A DNA stretch of 64,000 bases from Lentibacillus populi (lineage in GTDB: Bacteria > Bacillota > Bacilli > Bacillales > Amphibacillaceae). Made by a program: the position numbers and the translations under genes. The stretch is from assembly GCA_014642895.1 (NCBI GenBank), contig BMJD01000004.1, positions 62,001-126,000 on the forward strand, written 5' to 3'. Positions 55,199-63,824 of this stretch are shown in pieces (positions within the stretch are counted from its first letter, which is position 1; the number at the start of each line of letters is the position of its first letter). The notes beneath the pieces were generated by a model. It worked only from the letters and a program-made list of their open reading frames with translations. It ran no database searches and was not told where the DNA came from.

Positions 55199-55696
55199 TT
55201 AAAAATAAAGTACCATAAGTTCCTCATCATAGTATCTATCATCAATCTTCAATGCTCTTTTATCTATTCCATACGTTTCAAATCCCAAAAAGCGATAGAG
55301 GTTTTTGGCAGATTCATTATTTGAAACAACAGACAAATGGACTTGTTCAATCCCGTTTAATTTCTCTGCCTGTTTAATTGCCTCTGCTAACAATTTTTTA
55401 CCTATTCCATTGCCACGCCGTTCGGGTACTACATACATAGCGTAAATAGTTGCCCTATGTTTTATTTTTATTTTTTGTTCTTTTACTAAGCTAACTACCC
55501 CAAAAAGTTTTTCATTTTCAAATGCCCCAAAGGTGTATGAATGATCATCTTTTAACCTGTTTTGAAATACTTCCAGGGGATATTGTTTCTCCTCTTGATA
55601 ACTTGAAGCGAATGCTTCTGGATTTGTTTGTAATGCTTGAAGCCTTATTTCTAGATATTTTTCAGCGTCCTTGTCATTTAGTTGCCTAATAAACAC
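55199..55696 (-). CDS. GNAT family N-acetyltransferase
   Basis: 165 residues. The acetyl-CoA loop is YVVPERRGNGIGKKLLAEAI, followed by LSVVSNNESAKNLYRFLGFE. The start is GTG at 55696, ten bases after GGGGG, giving VFIRQLNDKDAEKYLEIRLQ; the frame opens earlier at 55744. The substrate is unknown. Confidence 0.85.
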   Translation of the reverse strand: MFIRQLNDKDAEKYLEIRLQALQTNPEAFASSYQEEKQYPLEVFQNRLKDDHSYTFGAFENEKLFGVVSLVKEQKIKIKHRATIYAMYVVPERRGNGIGKKLLAEAIKQAEKLNGIEQVHLSVVSNNESAKNLYRFLGFETYGIDKRALKIDDRYYDEELMVLYF

Positions 55697-55765
55697 AGTA
55701 TTTGATCCCCCTTTCATAGTGTAACTTCTTGTTGAATCTGGCAAAAGTTAGAAGGTTAAAAATTC

Positions 55766-56755
55766 TTACAAATAAAGTTCTTTTTTATGCCAATTGTGTT
55801 TTGGGTAAATGAAATCTAGCGCAATGGCACTTAATACACTTGGAAGCAAAATAAAAGCTAAAAATTGAAGGGTAAAAATTCCACTAACATCAAAATGATC
55901 ATGGAGCCGACTTAAAATTTGTGTAGCTGTCATAATAGCAACGTGGAATCCAATCGCTGTCCAAACATTGCCTGAGACCGCCCTAAAATAACCTAAGATA
56001 AAAGCAAAGCCAGGAATAAACAAAAGCTGTTCCAAGGAATATATAGCCCCTATAAAATAACCAAATAACGAAAACAAAAGTGTTTGTAAGATAAGTGTCA
56101 TCCAATGGGGAAACCATATATTTAAGTAACGATAAATATATCCTCTAAATATAATTTCTTCTGGTAATGCTTCTATCAAAAAAACAGTAATGAATAAGAT
56201 CAATAAACTTAACACGAGGTGATTAAAATCTGTTTTCACTGTTATTTCAACCCATCCAACCATCAAACAAATTACCAAACCAATTAGTGCAGGAATAGCC
56301 CAGAGAATTAAGCCCACTAAAAATGAAAGGATATTTGTTCGTATAGGGCTTAGGTTGAGTTGTTTCCAAGAAATTTTGTCAATTCTACGTGCAAAATCTA
56401 TTAAAATAACACTTAATATGGTAGTAATAACCGCAATAAAGAAGTGATTTATGCGGCTATATTCTCCCCCTGAACTTATATCACTAAGGTAGCTTATAAG
56501 GTTCCAAATGATAATAGATAATGTAACCACAACAAAAATTCTCATTAGTGTATTTTTCATTGTCAATTGATTTTTTTTAACCAAATAAACCACCTTTTTC
56601 TTTCTGACTATTTTTGACACAAACTTGAATTGTTGTTTCAAAATCATTATTTCGTTATGCCATGTCTCCCTTCGAACTTGTTTAAAGTCCTTAACTGCTC
56701 TTCCGTAATTCCTTTTTGCTTCCTGACTAATTGCCTGCAAATCCATCGAATGCAA
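55766..56755 (-). CDS. CPBP-family intramembrane metalloprotease
   Basis: 329 residues in the longest reading: a basic N-terminal part (1-65), then about seven membrane spans. The CPBP motifs are EALPEEIIFRGYIYRYLN, FSLFGYFIG (weak second motif) and GFHVAIMTATQ. The start is uncertain: none of the candidate ATG codons (56755, 56746, or 56560 at MKNTLMRIF) has a good ribosome binding site, so the first 65 residues may not be native. A second member is YpbD at 15161-15739. Confidence 0.75.
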   Translation of the reverse strand: MHSMDLQAISQEAKRNYGRAVKDFKQVRRETWHNEIMILKQQFKFVSKIVRKKKVVYLVKKNQLTMKNTLMRIFVVVTLSIIIWNLISYLSDISSGGEYSRINHFFIAVITTILSVILIDFARRIDKISWKQLNLSPIRTNILSFLVGLILWAIPALIGLVICLMVGWVEITVKTDFNHLVLSLLILFITVFLIEALPEEIIFRGYIYRYLNIWFPHWMTLILQTLLFSLFGYFIGAIYSLEQLLFIPGFAFILGYFRAVSGNVWTAIGFHVAIMTATQILSRLHDHFDVSGIFTLQFLAFILLPSVLSAIALDFIYPKHNWHKKELYL

Positions 56756-56857
56756 CCAATGTACTTTTCTTCTCTACTTTTTTTCTATCTTCCTCACTCC
56801 ATTTTTACAGTTATTTGCACTATCATGTGTTTATTCAAGTGTCGTACTCTTCAGTAT

Positions 56858-57828
56858 CTAACATCTTAAAATATCCTTTTCAATAATCTCGTAAAATCGC
56901 TCCTGTTCCTCAATATACGGTGAATGGGCGGAGTGCGAAAAGGTATACATTTTTTTCATTGGTGCTTCGATAGCCTCAAAATACCGTTTTGCTTGTGTAT
57001 GTGTCGTTTGATAGTCATGTATCCCATGGATGATATAGACTGGAATTTCAAATTTTGGTGCCAACTCAACTAAATCACTTGTGGCCATCTCACGTGCTAA
57101 CGAAAGATATGAATATGTACTGCCTAAAAGAATATTGATTCGCTCCTGCAATTTATAAGACCCGCAGCTTAATGTCTGAGCCATTGTACGTATGTTTGAA
57201 TACTGTTTATGCGTCATGCCACCACCATATTTGTTTAAATACTTGCCCCGAATTCGGTTATATCCCCTATTTTCAAAATAGAATGGTAACTGCCTGAATT
57301 TCTTTTTGAGCCCTTTTGTCATTTTGTTCGATGGCTGTTTTAAGAAAAAATTCATATGCTTCCTTTTCCGATTTGTTTTGTGCACCTATTTGCCCTGTTC
57401 CTATATATGCCTCGTACGTCTTAGGAAACTTTGTCGCTACCAGACTGCCTAAAAGGGTACCCTATGAATGACCAAGCAAATAGATTTTTCTTTACCAAAT
57501 TTCTTACACAAATATTCCGTTATTTCATTGGTATCCTCAATAAGCTGCTCTACCGTCAACGGGCTTTTGCTATTTCGTTGTTATAGGACATACCCGTTCC
57601 TCGTTGGTCCCAGTAGCAGACCGTAAAATAACGTTCCAATTTCAGCCCGGCTTTTTTAATCATCGGATATGCAGGAAATCCAGGGCCACCGTGCAAAAAT
57701 AACAACACTGGACTGTTCGTATCATCCCCTTTAATCATCATCCCTTGTCTGTGACCATTAATCTCCACATACTCCTTCACAGTAATGCCGTTTTCAACGT
57801 CCTTGCCAGAAATATCTTCTGAAACCAT
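56858..57828 (-). pseudogene. Alpha/beta hydrolase (proline iminopeptidase-like), degraded
   Basis: The N-terminal part (57828-57556) has MVSEDISGKDVENGITVKEY, the oxyanion region LLFLHGGPGFPA and YWDQRGTGMS. The C-terminal part (57385-56858) has VYIIHGIHDYQ and FSHSAHSPY, the Asp and His of the triad. Between them are at least two frame breaks (near 57545 and 57486) and an in-frame TAG at 57464-57462, directly after the nucleophile Ser in GHS, where the family usually has Trp or Tyr then Gly. With several lesions this is a true pseudogene. Confidence 0.9.
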
Positions 57829-57851
57829 TACTTCTCCCTCCCTTATTAAGG

Positions 57852-58046
57852 TTATTTCTCCATTTTTCTTATTTCGACGATGCCACCTATAAAACCGATA
57901 AAGCCGCCTGCTGCTAGAATAATAGGGATAAACGACAAATTCGATATGGAGTCTTTCGTTACTAATCCATACACACCGTAAATGCAGATGATAAGGCTGG
58001 AAATCAACCCGATTCGTGCTCTTGTTTTTTTGTTAAACTTCAACAC
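57852..58046 (-). CDS. Small two-span membrane protein, unknown function
   Basis: 64 residues: a basic start (KFNKKTRAR), two hydrophobic segments (about 12-28 and 38-56, with a GGFIGFIGG glycine zipper) and a charged end. GGGAGG lies directly before the GTG/TTG start region, so the exact start is unsure. It precedes the hydrolase pseudogene by 24 bases on the same strand. Confidence 0.6.
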   Translation of the reverse strand: MLKFNKKTRARIGLISSLIICIYGVYGLVTKDSISNLSFIPIILAAGGFIGFIGGIVEIRKMEK

Positions 58047-58082
58047 CTCCCAAAAAGTAATAAGAAAATATCCTGGATTGTA

Positions 58083-58631
58083 TTACGGTCTCTTCTCCCA
58101 CGGTTCCAGTTGCCCAATTACCATCCTTTTCTTACTGTTTTTTATCGCCGTAATTACCCCTTCAGCAATTTCCTTATGATTCAACCACCTGGATGTATTC
58201 CCTTCTGCAACAAAACCAAGCTGTATGTCACGGTATTGACAGTTTTCTGGCGTTGAAACCTGCGATTGGATCGATTTTAAGTGATAGCTGCTGCCTTTAA
58301 TATGAAAAAAATTATAAACTGCTTTTTGCCGGCTGCTGATTTCATCGAGGATTGCCGGAATTGCCTGCGGAGCATCTCCGTGCACCCACGCCACCACCGT
58401 ATCAATAGCCCCATAATTGGCTATCGCGTTTTGTATAATCTCTCTTAATGCTTCCGTGTTTTTATAATCTTGGGAAACGAGATCTACATTAGCTGTTGAA
58501 CCAGCAGATTGGAGACGATTCAGTTTTTCTCTGTTTCGTGCTATTACCGAAGTATAGGCGGATTGCTGAATAAGCCATTTTGAAACATCCATTAACATAC
58601 CGGTTCCACCAATAATTAGTGCATGCTTCAT
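58083..58631 (-). CDS. Short-chain dehydrogenase-like Rossmann protein
   Basis: 182 residues. The nucleotide-binding ALIIGGTGMLMDVSKWL and VIARNREKL mark an SDR-like Rossmann fold, followed by VDLVSQDYKNTEALREIIQN and a wide central region. The catalytic Tyr-x-x-x-Lys of classical SDRs is not obvious, so enzyme activity is uncertain. No partner gene is evident. Confidence 0.7.
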   Translation of the reverse strand: MKHALIIGGTGMLMDVSKWLIQQSAYTSVIARNREKLNRLQSAGSTANVDLVSQDYKNTEALREIIQNAIANYGAIDTVVAWVHGDAPQAIPAILDEISSRQKAVYNFFHIKGSSYHLKSIQSQVSTPENCQYRDIQLGFVAEGNTSRWLNHKEIAEGVITAIKNSKKRMVIGQLEPWEKRP

Positions 58632-58654
58632 ATAATCACTTCCTTTTTATCCCA

Positions 58655-59182
58655 TTATTGTGAAGCGTTTAAAGCTTGATACCATGCCATCGCCTTTCTT
58701 TCTATTTCCAAAACAAGCTGTTCCTTTCCTTTTATGTAATCCGTAATATTATGAGGAAAACGTTTGGCCAATTCCTCTTTTAAACTTCCATATTTTTCGG
58801 TCACATTTGGGTGTGTCCGCATGTAGTCCCGGAATGCGATGTGTCGTTCTATTTCAGAATCGCCGAATTCGTAAATATGAACATGATGTGTGCGATTATC
58901 CCCTCCTTTTTGGAAATAACGCCGCCCAGGTATACCATTCTCTCCCTTTGCCTCATATCCGATGTCCTTCATTGCTGCGTTAAATGCAGCAACCCGGTTG
59001 ATATTTTTTACTACCGGCATGATATCAATAATCGGCTTTGCTTTCAGCCCTACTACGGATTTACTGCCAATATGGTGAATTTGAACAATTTCAGGACCAA
59101 AAACCTCTCGTAATTTATTAGCTTCTTTTGCAAACATCAACGGCCATTTTTCATTATAGGCTGTTACCTTAACCCTTCTCAT
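58655..59182 (-). CDS. GrpB-family nucleotidyltransferase-like protein
   Basis: 175 residues. The GrpB pattern is present (IVQIHHIGSKSVVGLKAKPI then IDI, and RYFQKGGDNRTHHVHIYEFG); the usual HIGSTSVPGL has Lys for Thr and Val for Pro here. The family belongs to the nucleotidyltransferase superfamily, mostly of unknown substrate. The ATG at 59182 follows GGGG at six bases; a start at 59194 is also open. Confidence 0.82.
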   Translation of the reverse strand: MRRVKVTAYNEKWPLMFAKEANKLREVFGPEIVQIHHIGSKSVVGLKAKPIIDIMPVVKNINRVAAFNAAMKDIGYEAKGENGIPGRRYFQKGGDNRTHHVHIYEFGDSEIERHIAFRDYMRTHPNVTEKYGSLKEELAKRFPHNITDYIKGKEQLVLEIERKAMAWYQALNASQ

Positions 59183-59227
59183 TCTATTCCCCATTTCAGG
59201 AAATGCACCTGGTTTGAACTATAAGGC

Positions 59228-60043
59228 CTAAAGCTTCGCCCAAATGCTTTTCGTATAAGCAATCCGCATTCCTGCTCTTTCCATATTTTTTTGACTGACA
59301 CTTCCATACGTTGCCTGCCCAACAATCAAATTGCAATTATGTTGCTTTGCTTGTTGTAATCGTTTCAAGATCAGGGCACTGTGCACACCCCGATTTCGTA
59401 ATTCCGGAATAGTAGCAGAAGCCGCGAGTGTCCCTATACCATCATATTCAAATAAGACTCCTATTCCAGCAGGTTCTCCTTCATAACTTGCCAAATAAAA
59501 AGTCCAATTGTCGTGATTATATAATACTTTATTGTTTTGCGCGACATGTTCTTTTAAAAAAGAAGGCATATGAAAACCTTTTGTATAAATGTCTCCGAAA
59601 GTCTCAAATTCATGTTCCCTGATTTTGCGGATAGAAATGGATGCATCTGTTTCTTCGTTCGTAATAACATCGTGAGATAATGAACCTGCGAGTGCAGTAT
59701 GAAACCCAGATTGAAAGTATCCTTTCTCATGAAGAGCCTTAAATAACTCCAAAGATGCATGTGCCGGAGTTATTTCAAATCTGGCCGGAACTCCCCTTTC
59801 CTTGTAAAATTCCAATATAGCGTCCAAATACTTCTCTTCGCTGCCACTAATTCCTTTAACCGTATTAAAGGAAGGACCAGGAATATTCTTTACGGAAAAC
59901 GCTGTGGCATTGCCAAATTCTTTTATTTCAACGTTCATTGGGTTACCATCCATTTCTTTTATAGCTGTTAGTCTGGACTTCAGAGCCTCTATCTCTGATT
60001 GTTCTATTCTCCGGGCAAGATTTCCACTTAAAAAAAGAGACAT
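59228..60043 (-). CDS. GNAT family N-acetyltransferase, long form
   Basis: 271 residues: an N-terminal domain (1-130) related to a degenerate GNAT fold and a C-terminal GNAT domain (about 135-270) with TLAASATIPELRNRGVHSAL as the acetyl-CoA loop. The two-domain layout matches a Bacillaceae family annotated only as acetyltransferase. It precedes grpB-like by 45 bases, same strand. Confidence 0.8.
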   Translation of the reverse strand: MSLFLSGNLARRIEQSEIEALKSRLTAIKEMDGNPMNVEIKEFGNATAFSVKNIPGPSFNTVKGISGSEEKYLDAILEFYKERGVPARFEITPAHASLELFKALHEKGYFQSGFHTALAGSLSHDVITNEETDASISIRKIREHEFETFGDIYTKGFHMPSFLKEHVAQNNKVLYNHDNWTFYLASYEGEPAGIGVLFEYDGIGTLAASATIPELRNRGVHSALILKRLQQAKQHNCNLIVGQATYGSVSQKNMERAGMRIAYTKSIWAKL

Positions 60044-60589
60044 TGCTTCACCTCACTATTGATTTTTTCATGAAGACCCAATTATTCTATTATTTATCTT
60101 AAAACCCTGCTCTTAGTTGTCAGCCCCCGGGCTAGCCAAATTGTCCGTCAATTTTTTTCTATATTGGATCATCTTATATCGTTTGGTTTATATGGTCAGC
60201 GAATAGCGATCCCTTTGATCTGATAACTCATAGGGAATTGACCATCCATTTCGTGATTTGATATCACCGAAACAACTATTTTTCGTTACCGTCCAGTAAC
60301 TGGAGATGAACTACACCATCCTTATCTAAACTTGCAGGGCATCTCCTCCCTTATTTTCAAGTTCCCCTCCATAACACATTCCATTCGCAAGACTAAATAT
60401 CCTTTTTTTATTCCAAGGTGTACATAAATGAGTTAAAAAATCGTGGTCAACGTCGCTAAGCGGATGGTTTGTAAGGTTTTCTTCCATCATATCAAAAAAC
60501 ATGTTAGGTTTCCTGACAGATTCAATGACAATGACTTTAAGGTGCTTTAAGCTAGGATTAACCAATTAACTTAGAAGGAGGTAGATAAA
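60044..60589. other. Mostly non-coding stretch upstream of lrgAB
   Basis: About 545 bases. No repeat of families A or B is visible. One minus-strand frame (60565-60326, 79 codons) reads like protein (PNMFFDMMEENLTNHPLSDV, then FLTHLCTPWNKKRIF) but starts with TTG, lacks a ribosome binding site and overlaps the lrgA leader, so it may be a remnant of a lost gene. I recognise no family. Confidence 0.4.
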
Positions 60590-60949
60590 GTGAACCTGGA
60601 TATGGTTCTGCAACTTATAATCATCATAGGGTTTCTGCTCCTTGGTAACGGTATCGTCGCTGTATTTCCTATTCCGCTGCCAGGTAGTGTAGTTGGAATG
60701 CTACTGCTTTTTGTAGTTCTCATCACCGGAATTTTGAATGTGGAATGGATAGAAAAAGTTTCTTCCTTTCAATTGAAACACCTGACGTTACTGTTTATTC
60801 CACCAATTGTCAGTCTGTTTTTATCTTCAGGTTTTCTTGAAATCCTCCAGTGGAATATCTTGATTATTTTAATTGTAAGCAGTATTTGCTGTTTATTAGG
60901 GACAGCATTGGCTGTGGAGTGGCTTGAAAAAAGGAGAGGTATGAAATGA
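60590..60949 (+). CDS. lrgA: CidA/LrgA family membrane protein
   Basis: 119 residues, four membrane spans, with FPIPLPGSVVGMLLLFVVLI and LTLLFIPPIVSLFLSSGFLE typical of the holin-like CidA/LrgA family. These proteins influence murein hydrolase activity, pyruvate or overflow-metabolite movement and cell death. The start is GTG at 60590, after AGAAGGAGG. Overlaps the next gene by four bases. Confidence 0.9.
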   Translation: MNLDMVLQLIIIIGFLLLGNGIVAVFPIPLPGSVVGMLLLFVVLITGILNVEWIEKVSSFQLKHLTLLFIPPIVSLFLSSGFLEILQWNILIILIVSSICCLLGTALAVEWLEKRRGMK

Positions 60950-61641
60950 CAAATTTTATCGTAAATATTTTTTTCTGTATGTCGATTACTTTCGTCTGTT
61001 ATCTTATTTCCCTAAAACTCTATCGCAAGTATAAAAAGAGCTGGCTTAACCCTTTATACACTGCATCCATCCTGCTTATTCTTCTGCTGCTTGTTTTACC
61101 AATTCAAGGGGAAAGCTACCGGGAAGGAAGCTTTATCTTTAACCAACTGTTGCAGCTTGCTGTCGTTTCTTTAGCCGTTCCACTTTACAAACAATGGTCA
61201 TTCTTAAAGAAAAATTTCAAAAAAATTTGTACTGGAGTTATTTGTGGTACCGCATTAGGGTTGATAGCTGTGCTAGGAATGTCCCAGATTTTTCATTTAC
61301 CGGAACAGACGAGAGCGTCACTGATTCCAAGATCAGTAACCCTCCCTATTGCTTTGACTGTATCCCGCGACCTTGGCGGACTTACTTCAACGACAGTAAT
61401 TTTTGTAATTATTTCTGCCCTTATTTCTTTAACGATTGGACCGAAATTATTAAAAAGATTTGGGGTTAGAAGCAAATCTGCGATGGGATTGGCAATGGGT
61501 ACTTCAGCACAAATGCTTGGGGCAAATCGTTCGCTTGTATGGGGCGAAGAGGAAGGGGCGATGGGAAGTATTGCTATGACTACATCTGCATTATTTCTGT
61601 CTGTTTTCGTTCCCATTCTCGCCTACATTTCCCATTTATAA
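60946..61641 (+). CDS. lrgB: CidB/LrgB family membrane protein
   Basis: 231 residues with about six spans. The diagnostic blocks are LIPRSVTLPIALTVSRDLGG and MGTSAQMLGANRSLVWGEEE followed by GAMGSIAM. It works with LrgA. The ATG overlaps the lrgA stop (ATGA), giving tight coupling. No lytSR regulators are in the window. Confidence 0.92.
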   Translation: MTNFIVNIFFCMSITFVCYLISLKLYRKYKKSWLNPLYTASILLILLLLVLPIQGESYREGSFIFNQLLQLAVVSLAVPLYKQWSFLKKNFKKICTGVICGTALGLIAVLGMSQIFHLPEQTRASLIPRSVTLPIALTVSRDLGGLTSTTVIFVIISALISLTIGPKLLKRFGVRSKSAMGLAMGTSAQMLGANRSLVWGEEEGAMGSIAMTTSALFLSVFVPILAYISHL

Positions 61642-61693
61642 AAAACATGTAAAGCGTCATTTCAAGATCATTATGAGCTTATGGAGGTGTATG

Positions 61694-61849
61694 ATGAAAC
61701 AAAACCAGCTTCGTAAGGGTATAGATGAGTTGAAACAATTTTACATTCGAAAACTTCGAGATGCTAATGTATTGAATGATTCAGACAAGGATCCTTCCTC
61801 CCTTACCTTAAGTGAACTTGCAAATATGTATAAGTTCTATCAACTTTAG
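61694..61849 (+). CDS. FbpA-like small basic protein (Fur-regulated basic protein family)
   Basis: 51 residues: MKQNQLRKGIDELKQFYIRK, then a middle with NDSDKDPSSLT and LSELANMYKFYQL. The LRK...KQ..I.KL pattern and the LTLSELxxxYK end are those of the FbpA family, small proteins tied to iron-sparing control in Bacillus. GGAGGTGT lies just before two ATG codons; 61694 gives the better spacing. It is 52 bases after lrgB. A clear Fur box is not seen. Confidence 0.7.
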   Translation: MKQNQLRKGIDELKQFYIRKLRDANVLNDSDKDPSSLTLSELANMYKFYQL

Positions 61850-61904
61850 GGTTGAGGAACCAGTTCCTCTCTCCTTATTAAGAACTGGTAATATGGCTGC
61901 ACAT

Positions 61905-61926
61905 AGGCTCTCTGTTCAGGGAGCCT
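61905..61926 (+). terminator. Probable terminator after fbpA-like gene
   Basis: AGGCTC and GAGCCT pair across ten bases and are followed by TTTCC. An additional ACCAGTTC/GAACTGGT inverted repeat lies just upstream (61859-61889). Confidence 0.5.
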
Positions 61927-61966
61927 TTCCATATTGGAAAAGGCATTTACGACTTCCAATATAAAC

Positions 61967-62557
61967 TTAATGCAACGAATGTTCACTAAAATGTCTCGTA
62001 CAATTATGCAGCTCCAGCTTCCAGGTATCCTTATTATTTTGCAGTGTCGTCAACGAACAATTGCCAAGAGATTCTTCTACATCCTCATCTGGCAGCAATT
62101 CTTTAAGAAGATGTTTGATAAAAGATCCGTGACTGACAATCAATATGTTCTTCCCATTCTGTTTTTTCAGGATCTCATCCATGATGGATCGACCTCTGGC
62201 CAATATACTGTCGTTGCTTTCCCTCTCTAAATCCAGTTCCCGCCAATTATCTCCCCACTTGGCTATTCTTTCCTTTTCTGTTGTCCCTTCAATCAGCCCA
62301 CCACCAACTTCACGTAGTCTGGGATCGAAATAAACAGACACATCCTTCAGTTTACTTCCAATCGTTTCAGCGGTTTGTTTCGCCCTTGCTAGATCACTGG
62401 AATAGATCACATCCCAGTCTTCCGTACCTAAACGATCAGCAAGTGTTTCCGCTTGTAAAAGCCCTTCCTCATTAAGAGCTACATCGGAACTTCCCTGTGC
62501 TCTCCTCTCTTTGTTCCAATCGGTCACTCCATGGCGCACAAATCCAAGCTTTGTCAT
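61967..62557 (-). CDS. Histidine phosphatase (phosphoglycerate mutase-like)
   Basis: 196 residues. The catalytic RHG motif lies in KLGFVRHGVTDWN, a second arginine region in YSSDLARAKQTAE, and the second histidine in ILIVSHGSFIKHLL. The branch is most like small broad-specificity phosphatases (PhoE/GpmB type). The substrate cannot be told from sequence. Convergent with the fbpA-like gene. Confidence 0.88.
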   Translation of the reverse strand: MTKLGFVRHGVTDWNKERRAQGSSDVALNEEGLLQAETLADRLGTEDWDVIYSSDLARAKQTAETIGSKLKDVSVYFDPRLREVGGGLIEGTTEKERIAKWGDNWRELDLERESNDSILARGRSIMDEILKKQNGKNILIVSHGSFIKHLLKELLPDEDVEESLGNCSLTTLQNNKDTWKLELHNCTRHFSEHSLH

Positions 62558-62770
62558 CTTTCCACATCCTATCTTATTTTTTCAACTAATCCAGCCTCGT
62601 TGTTAAACATTCTATATTTTCATTGTAACATACTAACCAATTACCAGGATTGGAGAAATTAGCATTATTTATTTTTTCAGATTAGATTGTCTTCAGTATG
62701 TCAGCTTAACTCAGACACTGTTGTCCTTACTATCCTGCTATAAAATCATATTCATAAAGCCAGCTATTTT

Positions 62771-63559
62771 CTAATCCACGATGGTAACGTCTACTGTTCT
62801 TCTGCCCCAGCTGTATGCTTGTTCCTTCGTCGGGAGATGGACATCTATTGTATTCCCAATAATTTCACCACCGGTATCAGCTGCTACAGCATACCCGTAG
62901 CCTTCTACATAAACTTTGGAGCCTAGCGGGATAACGTCCGGATCAACAGCGATTATTTTTGCATTAGGATTTTCCCGTAAATTCACACCGGTTGCAGAGA
63001 TTCCTGAACATCCTGTACAGTAAGCTGTGTATGCAGTCGCTTCGACAGATAATGTTCTGCCTTCTGCTTTTGTTTGCGGCTCCTCGGTCTTCTCTTCTAC
63101 ATCCGGTTTACTCACTTCCTTGCTTTCGGCAACTGACTCAGATTTTTGGGTGCGAGCATCTGTATTAGCTGTTTTTTCCACTCGTTTTGATTCAGGCTGA
63201 GTTTCTGACCCATTTACGATCAGCTGTTGTCCAACAATAATTAAATCAGAAGGAAGATCATTCCAGCTTTTCAGGTCCGAAACAGTTACTTTATCTCCAT
63301 ATGCTTGACTGATCTCACTCAGTGTATCTCCCTTTTGTACAGTGTAATACGCTTTATTAAGTTTCAACACTTGTTTTGGAAAAATCAAAGAAGACTTTAA
63401 TCCATTTATATCCATCAATTCGTCCACGGTTGTATCGTGGCTGCTTGCTATATCCCAAAGCGTGTCTCCCTTATGTACTTCATACTCGGCTGCAGAGACT
63501 GACATTGCAGAAATTCCTAAAGTAATTAGAACGATACATAAAGATACCAACTTTTTCAT
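62771..63559 (-). CDS. LysM and 3D-domain cell-wall protein (YocH-like)
   Basis: 262 residues: signal peptide (1-23), two LysM repeats (about 25-68 and 71-114; YEVHKGDTLWDIA, YTVQKGDTLSEIS), a Glu/Lys/Thr/Ser-rich linker (about 117-168) and a C-terminal 3D domain (about 170-262; VEATAYTAYCTG, VDPDVIPLGSKVYVEGYGYA, ADTGGEIIGNTIDV with the three conserved Asp). 3D domains are the lytic-transglycosylase-like fold of resuscitation-type muralytic enzymes. Wall turnover is the likely role. GGGGG lies before the ATG. Confidence 0.92.
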   Translation of the reverse strand: MKKLVSLCIVLITLGISAMSVSAAEYEVHKGDTLWDIASSHDTTVDELMDINGLKSSLIFPKQVLKLNKAYYTVQKGDTLSEISQAYGDKVTVSDLKSWNDLPSDLIIVGQQLIVNGSETQPESKRVEKTANTDARTQKSESVAESKEVSKPDVEEKTEEPQTKAEGRTLSVEATAYTAYCTGCSGISATGVNLRENPNAKIIAVDPDVIPLGSKVYVEGYGYAVAADTGGEIIGNTIDVHLPTKEQAYSWGRRTVDVTIVD

Positions 63560-63798
63560 TGTGTTGTCCCCCTTTTAAATTACTGACAAGCTCATCCTAC
63601 CATGATATCCTCCTGTCTGCGTTTACAGCCTGTTTAAAAAAGGGTGACATGCTTTACAAATGAAATAAGTTAACATTAATTGGTTCTATTTGCTTTTTTT
63701 CTTACATAGAATTCCCCAGGGCACCTTTCTATTAAAAAACCGTTTGCTCTAATAATTTCCATTTTATAAAGAACGTGCATTCGTATATAATGAATAGA

Positions 63799-63812
63799 CG
63801 AACGTTAGTTTT
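63799..63812 (+). promoter_or_regulatory. LexA (SOS) box
   Basis: CGAAC-GTTA-GTTTT matches the Bacillus LexA/DinR site CGAAC-N4-GTTCG in its left half and partly in its right half. TATAAT (63786-63791) stands eight bases upstream, so a bound repressor would block the promoter of the polymerase fragment. Confidence 0.6.
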
Positions 63813-63824
63813 CATGAAGGGGTT

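Noticed and set aside
60326-60565. 79-codon minus-strand ORF upstream of lrgA as a real gene
   Set aside because: Starts with TTG without a ribosome binding site and overlaps the lrgA leader; kept only as a possible remnant within the gap entry.
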